From contig SKSH01000088.1 in assembly GCA_007118075.1 (NCBI GenBank), positions 1-6,967 of the forward strand: a stretch of DNA of 6,967 bases, written 5' to 3'. Shown here piece by piece: positions 1-5,232 of the stretch. Under the pieces are notes generated by a model that worked only from the letters and a program-made list of their open reading frames with translations, searched no databases and had not been told where the DNA came from. Source of the stretch: Halobacteriales archaeon. GTDB lineage: Archaea; Halobacteriota; Halobacteria; Halobacteriales; SKSH01. Position numbers and translations under genes: made by a program. Position 1 is the first letter of the stretch; each line of letters opens with the position of its first letter.

Positions 1-78
1 AGCGTGGAGGCACTCTTCGACATGCTAGAGGTTGGCCATGATGTCCTCCCGAGTGCCGATACCGTGGACCGTGCTTGA
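1..78 (+). CDS. C-terminal 25 codons of an unidentified protein (partial)
   Basis: Frame 1 is open from the first base to a TGA at 76-78 and encodes 25 residues ending LPSADTVDRA. The start and most of the protein lie before the window. The segment is acidic and has balanced coding-like codons, with no stop before the terminal one, which fits the tail of a real haloarchaeal gene; 25 codons is too short to exclude chance. I do not recognise the family. Because the next 500 bases hold gene remnants, this could itself be the end of a decayed gene. Confidence 0.4.
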   Translation, partial: SVEALFDMLEVGHDVLPSADTVDRA

Positions 79-436
79 AATACCAACCGCTAGATAGGGT
101 GACACCGGACTGTCTTGGGCCATAGATAATACTTCGTCGAAACATCGTAATTAAGCGGCTCATGAGTCTCAGTATCGGTGAATCGGCTCCAACCTCTACC
201 GACGTGCTTGGTAACTGCCACTGGTTCTATACTGGGCCTGCAGTAGCCGTTGAGTCATCTAAAACGTGTTTTCCCCAACAGTGCGAGGCTGATGAACGCC
301 ATGGCCGTCACGGCTCCACCGAATCTAAGGATGCCACTCGCCTCCGAGCGCTCGTTCGTGACGGTGTACTGGTCGAGATTGCCATGGTCGGTGAATGTCC
401 AGCGAATAAAATGGTCTTCGCTGTCACGATTCCATT
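79..436. other. Stretch without an intact gene, probably decayed sequence
   Basis: No open frame here looks like a haloarchaeal protein. The frames that stay open (for example from the ATG at 162) give Cys-, Ser- and Arg-rich sequence without the usual acidic bias. Base composition is lower in GC than in the neighbouring genes. The only coding-like trace is at about 170-220, where the plus frame reads SIGESAPTSTDVLGN. This resembles the end of an HxlR-type regulator and shares 17 of 18 bases with the HxlR remnant downstream. I see no tRNA, terminator or transposon end. Confidence 0.45.
200..217 (+). repeat. Direct repeat copy 1, CGAYGTGCTTGGTAACTG
   Basis: Bases 204-217 are identical to 551-564 (GTGCTTGGTAACTG). 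Adding the four preceding bases, 17 of 18 positions match the copy at 547-564, the one difference being C/T. Both copies are read in a plus frame that gives DVLGN, the part just before the C-terminal Trp of HxlR-type regulators. This suggests two related gene ends rather than a mobile-element repeat, although chance is not excluded for so short a match. Confidence 0.5.
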
Positions 437-583
437 TGTCTCGATACTCTGTAAGAGGCGGGATTGATCAACCGACGCGTGGAAGAGACGCCGATCACCA
501 CCTACTATTCGCTGATCGAGGGTGGCATGGCACTCTGTCCGGTGTTCGATGTGCTTGGTAACTGGGCGGGTGAGTGGTTGTGA
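437..583 (+). pseudogene. Remnant of an HxlR-family winged-helix transcription regulator (C-terminal part)
   Basis: The plus frame running through 455-583 reads EAGLINRRVEETPITTYYSL, then IEGGMALCPVFDVLGNWAGEWL, and stops at a TGA at 581-583. This matches the winged-helix wing and C-terminal helix of HxlR-family regulators, whose usual pattern is a DLEEAGLI-R segment, a Y-SLT-G strand-turn and a final P--D-L--W helix. Upstream in the same frame the text LDTL is followed by a TAA at 452-454 where family members continue without a break, and the N-terminal recognition helix cannot be found in any frame. I infer a dead gene that has lost its N-terminal half. HxlR proteins are small DNA-binding regulators; this one cannot be made as a full domain. 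The family call rests on recall of the conserved pattern, not on a search. Confidence 0.6.
547..564 (+). repeat. Direct repeat copy 2, CGAYGTGCTTGGTAACTG
   Basis: This copy lies inside the HxlR remnant and encodes its DVLGN segment. It matches 200-217 at 17 of 18 positions. The spacing between copies is about 330 bp, close to the length of a small regulator gene, so the pair could be what is left of two tandem HxlR genes. Confidence 0.5.
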
Positions 584-649
584 CGGTCAGCTGATCTGAT
601 GCTATCTATCAGCGCTGTCGCTCATAATGTGCGTGTGTGAGATGTGGCC

Positions 650-953
650 TGCCGGCGTGGACCGACGTTCCGCGGCGGGTGAACCCGATTGCGTCCTCCA
701 CCCCGCGACCCACCGAGCGACAGGTGTCCGGCGGTCCGCTGCTCGCTCCCGCGCCTGACGGATTGCCACCGGTTAACCATGGCACGTCATCCCTTCGGAT
801 GGGTACCATGGACCGCTATCCCCGGCGGACGAGGCTTCGACGTCCGCGCACAGGGCCCACCGCGGGCGGCCGACCGCCCCCGGCGTTCTCGGCTCCTGCT
901 GAAGACCGTGTTGCAGGTGACAGGTGGGGCCTAGCCACCCAGCCTAGTCCACG
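650..953 (-). ncRNA. ffs: Archaeal signal recognition particle RNA (7S RNA)
   Basis: The minus strand folds as an archaeal SRP RNA, the scaffold that binds SRP54 and SRP19 and targets nascent membrane and secreted proteins to the Sec translocon. Helix 1 joins the ends: 956-947 pairs with 662-653, with one mismatch. Helix 6 is seen at 809-779: ATGGTAC pairs with GTGCCAT, and inside it CATCC and GGATG flank a GAAG tetraloop, the SRP19 site. Helix 8 is seen at about 762-735: TCAGGCGC, a GGGA tetraloop, then GCGAGCAGC, matching the SRP54-binding element of other SRP RNAs (AGG...GGNR...GAGCAG). The GC-rich 5' domain at about 945-905 (GGCTGGGTGGCTAGGCC) fits helices 3 and 4. Length is about 300 nt, as expected for haloarchaeal 7S RNA. 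The exact ends are estimated from helix 1 and the TATA box. Open frames on both strands across this block are spurious. Confidence 0.9.
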
Positions 954-973
954 TCGTTCTCTATCCGTGATGA

Positions 974-979
974 ACTAAA
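974..979 (-). promoter_or_regulatory. TATA box of the SRP RNA gene (TTTAGT)
   Basis: On the minus strand TTTAGT lies about 25 nt before the predicted 5' end of the SRP RNA near 953-950. That is the usual haloarchaeal distance from TATA box to transcript start. It sits in a short AT-rich patch between the RNA and the end of the membrane-protein gene at 1002. Confidence 0.5.
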
Positions 980-1001
980 GTGCCTTACGACCCCCGTTGG
1001 T

Positions 1002-1448
1002 TCAGAGTAGATCGACTCGCATCGCTGCCCAGAGACAGGACGTCGGAATCGAGACCGTGAGCAGGACTAACAGCACGCGGTGAGATGCGAACCATGGTTC
1101 CGGTGACAGCTCGGCTACCAGCTGGGCGTCTACACTGATCGCCCACCAGACGGTCGCGATGATGAGGACAATCCCGGCACCGAGGCCGATCCCGATAGCC
1201 AGTGCCGGATCGGTCCGCTCGCTTCGCCCTGCCTGGAGCACGACCGCGAGGATCAAAGATAAGGCGATGACTACCCAGAGGCCACCAAGGCCGGCCTCGA
1301 AGTACAGTGAAAGGCTTGCCCACTCGGCATCGATGACGGCGAGTGGGAGCAGCGCTATCATCACGGTCGCCAGACAGCCGACGATCGCGGCGACCATCGG
1401 CACCTCCATCCCAGACGGGAGCGTCGTGTCGTCGGGCATCGATCTCAT
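1002..1448 (-). CDS. Small haloarchaeal integral membrane protein (DUF7548-like), four predicted helices
   Basis: This 148-residue protein has four hydrophobic segments at about residues 17-39, 54-72, 83-105 and 124-143, joined by short polar loops. The loop after helix 2 carries GRSERTDPA and the loop before helix 4 carries ELSPEPWFASHR. The pattern resembles small haloarchaeal membrane proteins annotated as DUF7548; that label is from memory and unverified. No enzymatic motif or signal peptide is visible and the function is unknown. I chose the ATG at 1448 because a CTTAAG TATA-like box on the same strand at 1471-1476 would start a leaderless transcript there. An upstream in-frame ATG at 1499 would add 17 residues rich in Arg, Ser and Cys but lies before that box, and another ATG is at 1439. 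The gene diverges from the coiled-coil gene at 1533 and points towards the SRP RNA. Confidence 0.75.
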   Translation of the reverse strand: MRSMPDDTTLPSGMEVPMVAAIVGCLATVMIALLPLAVIDAEWASLSLYFEAGLGGLWVVIALSLILAVVLQAGRSERTDPALAIGIGLGAGIVLIIATVWWAISVDAQLVAELSPEPWFASHRVLLVLLTVSIPTSCLWAAMRVDLL

Positions 1449-1470
1449 GGTGCACATCGACTGGAGGGGG

Positions 1471-1476
1471 CTTAAG
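1471..1476. promoter_or_regulatory. Palindromic CTTAAG, possible shared TATA element
   Basis: CTTAAG reads the same on both strands. On the minus strand it lies about 25 nt before the ATG at 1448, fitting leaderless transcription of the membrane-protein gene. On the plus strand it could also serve the coiled-coil and cysteine synthase unit beginning at 1533, with a leader of about 35 nt. The role in the plus direction is weaker, since other AT-rich bases (CGAAAAGG at about 1483-1490) lie closer. Confidence 0.35.
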
Positions 1477-1532
1477 GTGCTACGAAAAGGCAACCGCAAG
1501 AGGATTGAAACACGACCGTGTAGGCCACCACC

Positions 1533-1778
1533 ATGGGACTAGGGAGCACCGCTCGGAAGATACAGGCCCTCACCGATACGGCAGAGGAGCTGTATCGCAA
1601 GCTCGGCGAGATCCTCGATCGCGTCCATGCCATCGAGGAATCCATTGAGACATCCGGCGACCGTCTCACTGAGATCGAGGCCCGTTTAGCACGACAGGAT
1701 GCACTACTCGAGGCAATCGCCCGCGACGCAGGTATCGACCCCACTGAATTCGAGGTCGACCTCGACGAGGAGGAATGA
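1533..1778 (+). CDS. DUF5798-family small coiled-coil protein
   Basis: The product has 81 residues and begins MGLGSTARKIQALTDTAEEL, the typical opening of the haloarchaeal DUF5798 family. Residues about 10-60 form a heptad-patterned coiled coil (the stretch RVHAIEESIE, then a second half around RLTEIEARLARQDALLEAIA). The tail is very acidic (FEVDLDEEE). No membrane segment, metal site or catalytic motif is present, so a structural or partner-binding role is likely, but the true function is unknown. Its TGA at 1776-1778 overlaps the ATG of the cysteine synthase gene at 1775 as ATGA, so the two are almost certainly co-transcribed and translationally coupled. The start ATG directly follows the purine-poor CCACC, with no clear ribosome binding site, which is normal for haloarchaeal genes with short leaders. 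Confidence 0.88.
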   Translation: MGLGSTARKIQALTDTAEELYRKLGEILDRVHAIEESIETSGDRLTEIEARLARQDALLEAIARDAGIDPTEFEVDLDEEE

Positions 1779-2770
1779 CTACCGGCGAGCATCCGGGTCC
1801 GATGGGACCGTTCGAGACAGTCGGCGAGACAATCGGTGCAACACCGATGGTGAAGATCCAGGCGAGTCCCGACTCGGTTGACGTCTTTGCCAAGCTCGAG
1901 GCGTTCAACCCTGGTGGGAGTATCAAGGACCGTATCGGGCTGTACATGCTCGAGCGGATGCTCGAGGATGGCACCCTCGACCCCGGTGGGACGGTCATCG
2001 AACCGACCGCCGGGAACACGGGCATCGGCCTGGCCATCGCGGCCAATCAATTGGGACTCGAGGCGGTGTTCATCGTTCCCGAGCGATTCAGCGTTGAGAA
2101 GCAACAACTGATGGCCGCCCTTGGGGCAGAGATCGTCAATACACCAACCGAGGATGGCATGGACCATGCGATCGAGGTAGCCCATGAGTTGGCTGCCCAA
2201 CAGAAGAACGCGGTCGTACCGCAACAGTTCTCGAACCCACTGAACGTCGAGGCACATTATGCGACGACAGCTCCGGAGATATACGAGACTCTCGATGGGG
2301 CGGTCGGTGCCGTCGTTGCCGGGTGTGGCACCGCGGGTACCCTCATGGGACTTGCTAAGTACGGGGATGAGCAGCCAGATCCACCGTACGTCACCGCCGT
2401 CCAACCTGCAGGCTCACTCTTTGGTGAGTTCCACGGTGAGGCACCTGAGGAGGATGAGTACAAGACCGAGGGGATCGGCACGCACGATATCGACGTGAAC
2501 CAGCTGTACGAGCCCGAGTTGGTCGATGAGTTGATCACCGTCGATGACCGCTCGATCCACGCAGAGATGGCCCGGTTGGCAAAGCAGGAGGGACACCTGG
2601 TTGCCTCCTCGTCTGCGGCGAACAGCCTCGCTGCAAGACAGCTCGCCGAACAGGTTGCCACGGGACAGCTCGAGCTCACACATCCGACCATCGTGACCGT
2701 CTTCCCAGACGGCAGCGATCGGTACCTCTCGAAGGGGATCTACGGCGACTTCGAGGATTGGGTGGGTTGA
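1775..2770 (+). CDS. cysK: PLP-dependent cysteine synthase family protein (O-acetylserine sulfhydrylase-like)
   Basis: This 331-residue protein belongs to the fold-type II PLP enzymes of the cysteine synthase / cystathionine beta-synthase group. Residues 46-53 (PGGSIKDR) contain Lys51, the expected Schiff-base lysine. Residues 77-83 (PTAGNTG) are the substrate-binding loop, with Ala where CysK usually has Ser. Residues 183-192 (GCGTAGTLMG) hold the PLP phosphate. EGIG at 232-235 and the SSSAAN segment at 278-283, whose Ser contacts the pyridine ring, are also in place. Length fits single-domain CysK; there is no CBS regulatory domain. The likely reaction is beta-replacement on an activated serine with sulfide to make cysteine in the cytoplasm. 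O-phosphoserine or homocysteine as substrate cannot be excluded from sequence. The start is fixed by the ATGA overlap with the upstream coiled-coil gene; it converges on the regulator gene ending at 2871. Confidence 0.92.
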   Translation: MTTGEHPGPMGPFETVGETIGATPMVKIQASPDSVDVFAKLEAFNPGGSIKDRIGLYMLERMLEDGTLDPGGTVIEPTAGNTGIGLAIAANQLGLEAVFIVPERFSVEKQQLMAALGAEIVNTPTEDGMDHAIEVAHELAAQQKNAVVPQQFSNPLNVEAHYATTAPEIYETLDGAVGAVVAGCGTAGTLMGLAKYGDEQPDPPYVTAVQPAGSLFGEFHGEAPEEDEYKTEGIGTHDIDVNQLYEPELVDELITVDDRSIHAEMARLAKQEGHLVASSSAANSLAARQLAEQVATGQLELTHPTIVTVFPDGSDRYLSKGIYGDFEDWVG

Positions 2771-2824
2771 GTCGAGAGGAGAACGGCCACACAGTATCTA
2801 CGGTGTTACCTACCGAGGGTACAT

Positions 2825-2863
2825 TCCGTATGGTGGATTAACGGCTTCAGCCAGCCATACGGA
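2825..2863. repeat. Nested inverted repeat between convergent genes
   Basis: TCCGTATGG at 2825-2833 is a perfect inverted match to CCATACGGA at 2855-2863. Within the 21-nt loop a second perfect stem forms: GGCT at 2843-2846 with AGCC at 2849-2852. The element sits in the 100-bp gap between the ends of the cysteine synthase gene (2770) and the regulator gene (2871). It could fold in either transcript and protect or shape the 3' ends. There is no adjacent T-run, so it is not a classical intrinsic terminator, and a protein-binding site is an alternative. Confidence 0.5.
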
Positions 2864-2870
2864 TGGAGGC

Positions 2871-3206
2871 TCATTCCCGGGTCCTAGGTATGCCTCCATT
2901 CTCTACCTTCTTCAACATCCCAACCAGGGCTGCAAAGTTTTCTGCGGTGTACACTGTGTCCTCGTCCTCATAGTACATCACCACATCAGCGCGTTCGAGC
3001 TTCGGTACATGGTTGTGAAAGAGGCTCAGTCGGATGGATTCCAGCTCGCTTGTCGAGGGGTTGTCGTACTCTCGCTCTCCGATTTGTTTGGCCAACTCAG
3101 CCATTGGTAGTGGCGCACTTGCTTCCTGTACTATCCTCAGCAGTAGCCGTCGCTGGCGCTTGGCAAGCAATTCGAAACTTTTTGATTTGTTGAGTTCGTG
3201 GGACAT
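2871..3206 (-). CDS. DUF7344-type winged-helix DNA-binding protein
   Basis: The product has 111 residues. It starts with FELLAKRQRRLLLRIV (residues 11-26), the 'cell-division of labour' opening helix typical of haloarchaeal DUF7344 proteins. It then has PMAELAKQIGERE (34-46), a helix-turn-helix core with SIRLSLFHNHVPKLERADVV at about 57-76, and a wing around YYEDEDTVY (78-86). This order is the usual winged-helix pattern of the family, in which the L-H-H-PKL segment is highly conserved. It is probably a transcription regulator; the target is unknown. I chose the ATG at 3206 because the family begins near there and a TATA box lies about 40 nt upstream; an open frame continues up to 3281 but crosses the promoter. 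The neighbouring decayed region suggests the regulator may have lost a former partner gene. Confidence 0.82.
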   Translation of the reverse strand: MSHELNKSKSFELLAKRQRRLLLRIVQEASAPLPMAELAKQIGEREYDNPSTSELESIRLSLFHNHVPKLERADVVMYYEDEDTVYTAENFAALVGMLKKVENGGIPRTRE

Positions 3207-3243
3207 TCTTCCATGCCATTGGTCAACAATGGTGAGAATCGGG

Positions 3244-3250
3244 TTTATAG
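3244..3250 (-). promoter_or_regulatory. TATA box of the DUF7344-type gene (CTATAAA)
   Basis: The minus strand reads CTATAAA here, a near-ideal archaeal TATA box. Transcription would begin near 3220, giving a leader of roughly 15 nt before the ATG at 3206. A short purine run (GGAAGA) just before that ATG may help ribosome binding. This placement rules out the longer reading frame that starts at 3281. Confidence 0.6.
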
Positions 3251-3300
3251 TCGTATGATAGTTAACCCAATTTTCGCCCAATTATGGCAACTACAGTCGT

Positions 3301-3503
3301 TCATCGTCCGACGGATGCTCTCGATTGACAATCGGGCTGGAGCATATCTTCGGTCCAGTTTCGAAACTCACCTTTGACGAATGGGAGGACCAATCCCCGG
3401 TCCAACAAGTGACGGTGACTGGGCAGGATTTCTCACCAACAACTACTCACTTGGTGGTTGATTTCGATACCGATATCGAGGTTGAAACATCCGACGACGA
3501 ATG
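3301..3503 (+). pseudogene. Unrecognised open frame without a start codon, probably a gene remnant
   Basis: A plus frame stays open through the segment RLTIGLEHIFGPVSKLTFDE, continues with WEDQSPVQQVTVTGQDFSPT, and ends in a strongly acidic tail (DFDTDIEVETSDDE) before a TGA at 3501-3503. The acidic composition, the alternation of hydrophobic and polar residues and the codon choice look haloarchaeal and coding. There is no ATG in frame upstream within the open stretch, and the preceding residues (NYGNYSRSSSDGCS) look non-coding, so the N-terminus has probably been lost or shifted. I do not recognise the family. It is followed within 20 bp by another broken gene, so the two belong to one decayed segment. 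Confidence 0.35.
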
Positions 3504-3519
3504 AACCGTATTGTTCTAG

Positions 3520-3764
3520 CTCCGACCGCGCGACCTCGTCTATCCGATCGATCTCCCAGAGAGTCATGAGGCGATCGAGACCTGGCTCGACGGGATGGAA
3601 TCGACCAGATTCACCGACACAGAGCTTACGAATCACTTCCGAGAGGATTCGGGACGTATGGCTTCCTGATGGAGTCGATGCTTGAGGAGGCAGGCTACCG
3701 AATCTTGGATGCCACCTACCGGAATGAGTTCTACGCGGCGTACACCTGCCGATGGCAGGGGTGA
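3520..3764 (+). pseudogene. Frameshifted C-terminal remnant of a class I SAM-dependent methyltransferase
   Basis: The first plus frame reads LRPRDLVYPIDLPESHEAIE, then TWLDGMESTRFTDTELTNHF and REDSGR to about 3657. The text then carries on in another frame as YGFLMESMLEEAGYRILDAT and YRNEFYAAYTCRWQG to a TGA at 3762-3764. The join is explained by loss of one base at about 3656-3657; without it the first frame hits a TGA within three codons. The combined text follows the C-terminal third of haloarchaeal class I methyltransferases, where an RDLV-W/Y segment, a T--E---HVR-E helix and a LLE-MLE-AGFEI-DA-Y...YAAYTC end are typical. The SAM-binding N-terminal part (the GxGxG loop) is absent, and a TAG at 3517-3519 precedes the remnant in its frame. 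It cannot make a working enzyme. The family is named from pattern memory. Confidence 0.65.
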
Positions 3765-3975
3765 TAACAGACCGTTGCTCGGTGGTTTGCATCATGAATG
3801 AGACCTTGATTCGATCAAACTGCAGCTGAACCACTGCGATCGAGATAGATTCAATCCACCCTATTTCTGTCAACCCTGATCGCTGCGTGAAGGGTACTTC
3901 GATGAATGCAGGATGGAATTTACGTTCCGTACAATCCAGATCCGGTACGGAGATCGGATCGACCTGCTGGATCAC

Positions 3976-4365
3976 TCACGGTAGTACCACTCCCTCTGTC
4001 TGTCCGCGGAGGACGACATCTCCATTCTCCGCCTCACAGATGAATGTGGCATCCAGTTCGAGCCGGTCGTTTCGCTCCTCGATGCGTTCGATCGTCGTCT
4101 CACAGGTGATCTCGATACCAGTGTACGCAGGTCGGGGGAAGTCGAACGTCATCGTCCGGGCGAGGTAGTTGAACTCACCGCCCAGCTTCGTCGGCATCGT
4201 CGCGGTGAGCAAGCCGTGTAACACGACCTGTCCGTCTTCATCAGCGACCAGGTGATGATATCCTTCGTCTTTCGATAGTTCAGCGAATCGTTCGACCTCT
4301 TCGTTCGTGAACGTCCGTCTGTAGGCGACGGTGTCGCCCTCGTCCGGCAGGTCTGATGCTGGCAT
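3976..4365 (-). CDS. MaoC-like hotdog-fold acyl dehydratase
   Basis: This 129-residue protein matches a single-domain MaoC / (R)-specific enoyl-CoA hydratase. FTNEEVERFAELSKDEGYHH (residues 19-38) is the family's active-site stretch, and D33 and H38 keep the five-residue spacing of the catalytic Asp-His pair. The usual N-P between them is replaced by GYH. LHGLLTATMPTKLGG (about 48-62) corresponds to the hydrophobic hotdog helix that usually reads AHGML. The C-terminal half forms the beta-sheet with the typical FPRPAYTG and ERIEERN turns. The family hydrates trans-2-enoyl-CoA or related thioesters; the substrate here is unknown. The ATG at 4365 was chosen because the family motif spacing fits it; an open frame to 4407 adds a basic, unlikely N-terminus. 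The KaiC-like gene lies 137 bp upstream on the same strand, far enough for separate transcription. Confidence 0.8.
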   Translation of the reverse strand: MPASDLPDEGDTVAYRRTFTNEEVERFAELSKDEGYHHLVADEDGQVVLHGLLTATMPTKLGGEFNYLARTMTFDFPRPAYTGIEITCETTIERIEERNDRLELDATFICEAENGDVVLRGQTEGVVLP

Positions 4366-4393
4366 GCTAGGTGAACGTCTGTCACGTGCTGGC

Positions 4394-4400
4394 AAAAAAA
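4394..4400 (-). terminator. T7 tract between the KaiC-like and MaoC-like genes
   Basis: The minus strand has seven consecutive T at this spot, about 100 nt past the stop of the KaiC-like gene. Archaeal transcription commonly ends at such U-tracts without a hairpin. The tract also lies 29-35 nt before the MaoC-like ATG, so it may overlap that gene's promoter. No clean TATA box is visible there. Confidence 0.3.
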
Positions 4401-4502
4401 CGTACATACCCTGTTGGCCGAGGCTAAACTATCCGAAGAACCTGTTCGGTGTACCTCCTTGCGTTGGAGTACCGTTTCAACAACGAACCAGCCAATCTGC
4501 TC

Positions 4503-5120
4503 TCAGACCTCGACACCCGTGAACGTCACCTCATCGTCCTCGATCTCGATCATCCCGTCGAATAGCCCCTTGAGGGTGTTGAGCGTCTGTGCATCGTGCG
4601 CGCTGGGGTCCAACAGGTAGAGACCGAGGCCATCGGCGTTTTGCACTCGACCGGTGAAGACGTGCAAGAATCGGAAGATCGTCTGCAGGTTCGAGTACAT
4701 GAGCATCGTCGAGATGTTGTCGAGCATGACGCGGTTTCGTTCGAGCCTCTTCTCCTCATGGAAGGTCTCGAGCAGTTCTGAGAGGTTGATCCCGATTCCG
4801 GTCATGTCGACCGGCGAGGAGGCATATCTGATCTGATACGATCCCTCGAGGTCGTCGTCCACCTGCTCGCCGGAGACACAGTCGATGACGCCAACGACTG
4901 GTTCCTCGTTGACTTCCCCGATGGCCTGCTCGAAGGCACGGATGACGTGACCTGCCCCATCGGAGGTGGAGACGATGATCGTCCCATCGCCGCCGATGGC
5001 CCCTCTGGCTAGGATCTCATGGGTGAGGCGCTGTTTACCCGTCATCGCCTGGCCCAAGACGAGCAGATTGCTTCCTGGAGCAACATTGACATCCTTGAGG
5101 TCCCCGGCGAGTTCGTACAT
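4503..5120 (-). CDS. KaiC/RAD55-like RecA-fold ATPase with altered Walker A (DUF7504-type)
   Basis: The 205-residue protein resembles the haloarchaeal RAD55/KaiC-like group now annotated as DUF7504. After a short lead (DLKDVNVAPGSNLLVLG) comes GQAMTGKQ at residues 23-30, which fits Walker A (GxxxxGK) except that the final Ser/Thr is Gln30. Strand TIIVSTSD (47-54) follows. RVMLDNIS (130-137) is the Walker B strand ending in Asp134. A second strand, GLGLYLLDPSAHD (164-176), fits the core of the RecA fold. The C-terminus ends on the short strand EVTFTGVEV, a common close for this group. These proteins are cytoplasmic and their role is unknown; sensing or regulatory scaffolding has been proposed for relatives. 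The Gln may weaken nucleotide hydrolysis. ATG at 5120 is the only sensible start and lies about 70 nt from a TATA box. Confidence 0.78.
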   Translation of the reverse strand: MYELAGDLKDVNVAPGSNLLVLGQAMTGKQRLTHEILARGAIGGDGTIIVSTSDGAGHVIRAFEQAIGEVNEEPVVGVIDCVSGEQVDDDLEGSYQIRYASSPVDMTGIGINLSELLETFHEEKRLERNRVMLDNISTMLMYSNLQTIFRFLHVFTGRVQNADGLGLYLLDPSAHDAQTLNTLKGLFDGMIEIEDDEVTFTGVEV

Positions 5121-5187
5121 TGCTTCGACTCACGGTGGGCAAGAGTTCCCGAGCCCACCTACGCTGCTGTTACGTTAATCGCGGATA

Positions 5188-5199
5188 GCTATAAAAAAG
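5188..5199 (-). promoter_or_regulatory. TATA box of the KaiC-like gene, overlapping a T6 tract
   Basis: The minus strand reads CTTTTTTATAGC. TTTTATAG is a good TATA box, which would start transcription near 5168 with a leader of about 45-50 nt before the ATG at 5120. The T6 run lies only about 35 nt past the stop of the prenyltransferase gene at 5233, so the same bases may also end that upstream transcript. This dual use is an inference. Confidence 0.5.
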
Positions 5200-5232
5200 T
5201 ACGGAGAAGGGTGTACCAGCTGAGTTCTGGTG

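Noticed and set aside
162..561. Two overlapping plus frames of about 100 codons.
   Set aside because: Their translations are Ser-, Arg- and Cys-rich without domains. The credible coding trace in this region is the HxlR remnant in a third frame.
609..978. Several open frames on both strands (up to 113 codons) in the GC-rich block.
   Set aside because: They lie over the SRP RNA, are rich in Arg and Pro, lack acidic bias and resemble no protein family.
1472..2404. A 310-codon minus frame opposite the coiled-coil and cysteine synthase genes.
   Set aside because: It is the mirror of two well-supported genes and its translation shows no family motifs.
3433..3975. A 180-codon minus frame that begins with GTG right after the MaoC-like stop.
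   Set aside because: It runs antisense to the methyltransferase remnant, has no haloarchaeal acidic bias in its second half (SGRWHPRFGSLPPQ and similar), and no promoter or recognisable domain.
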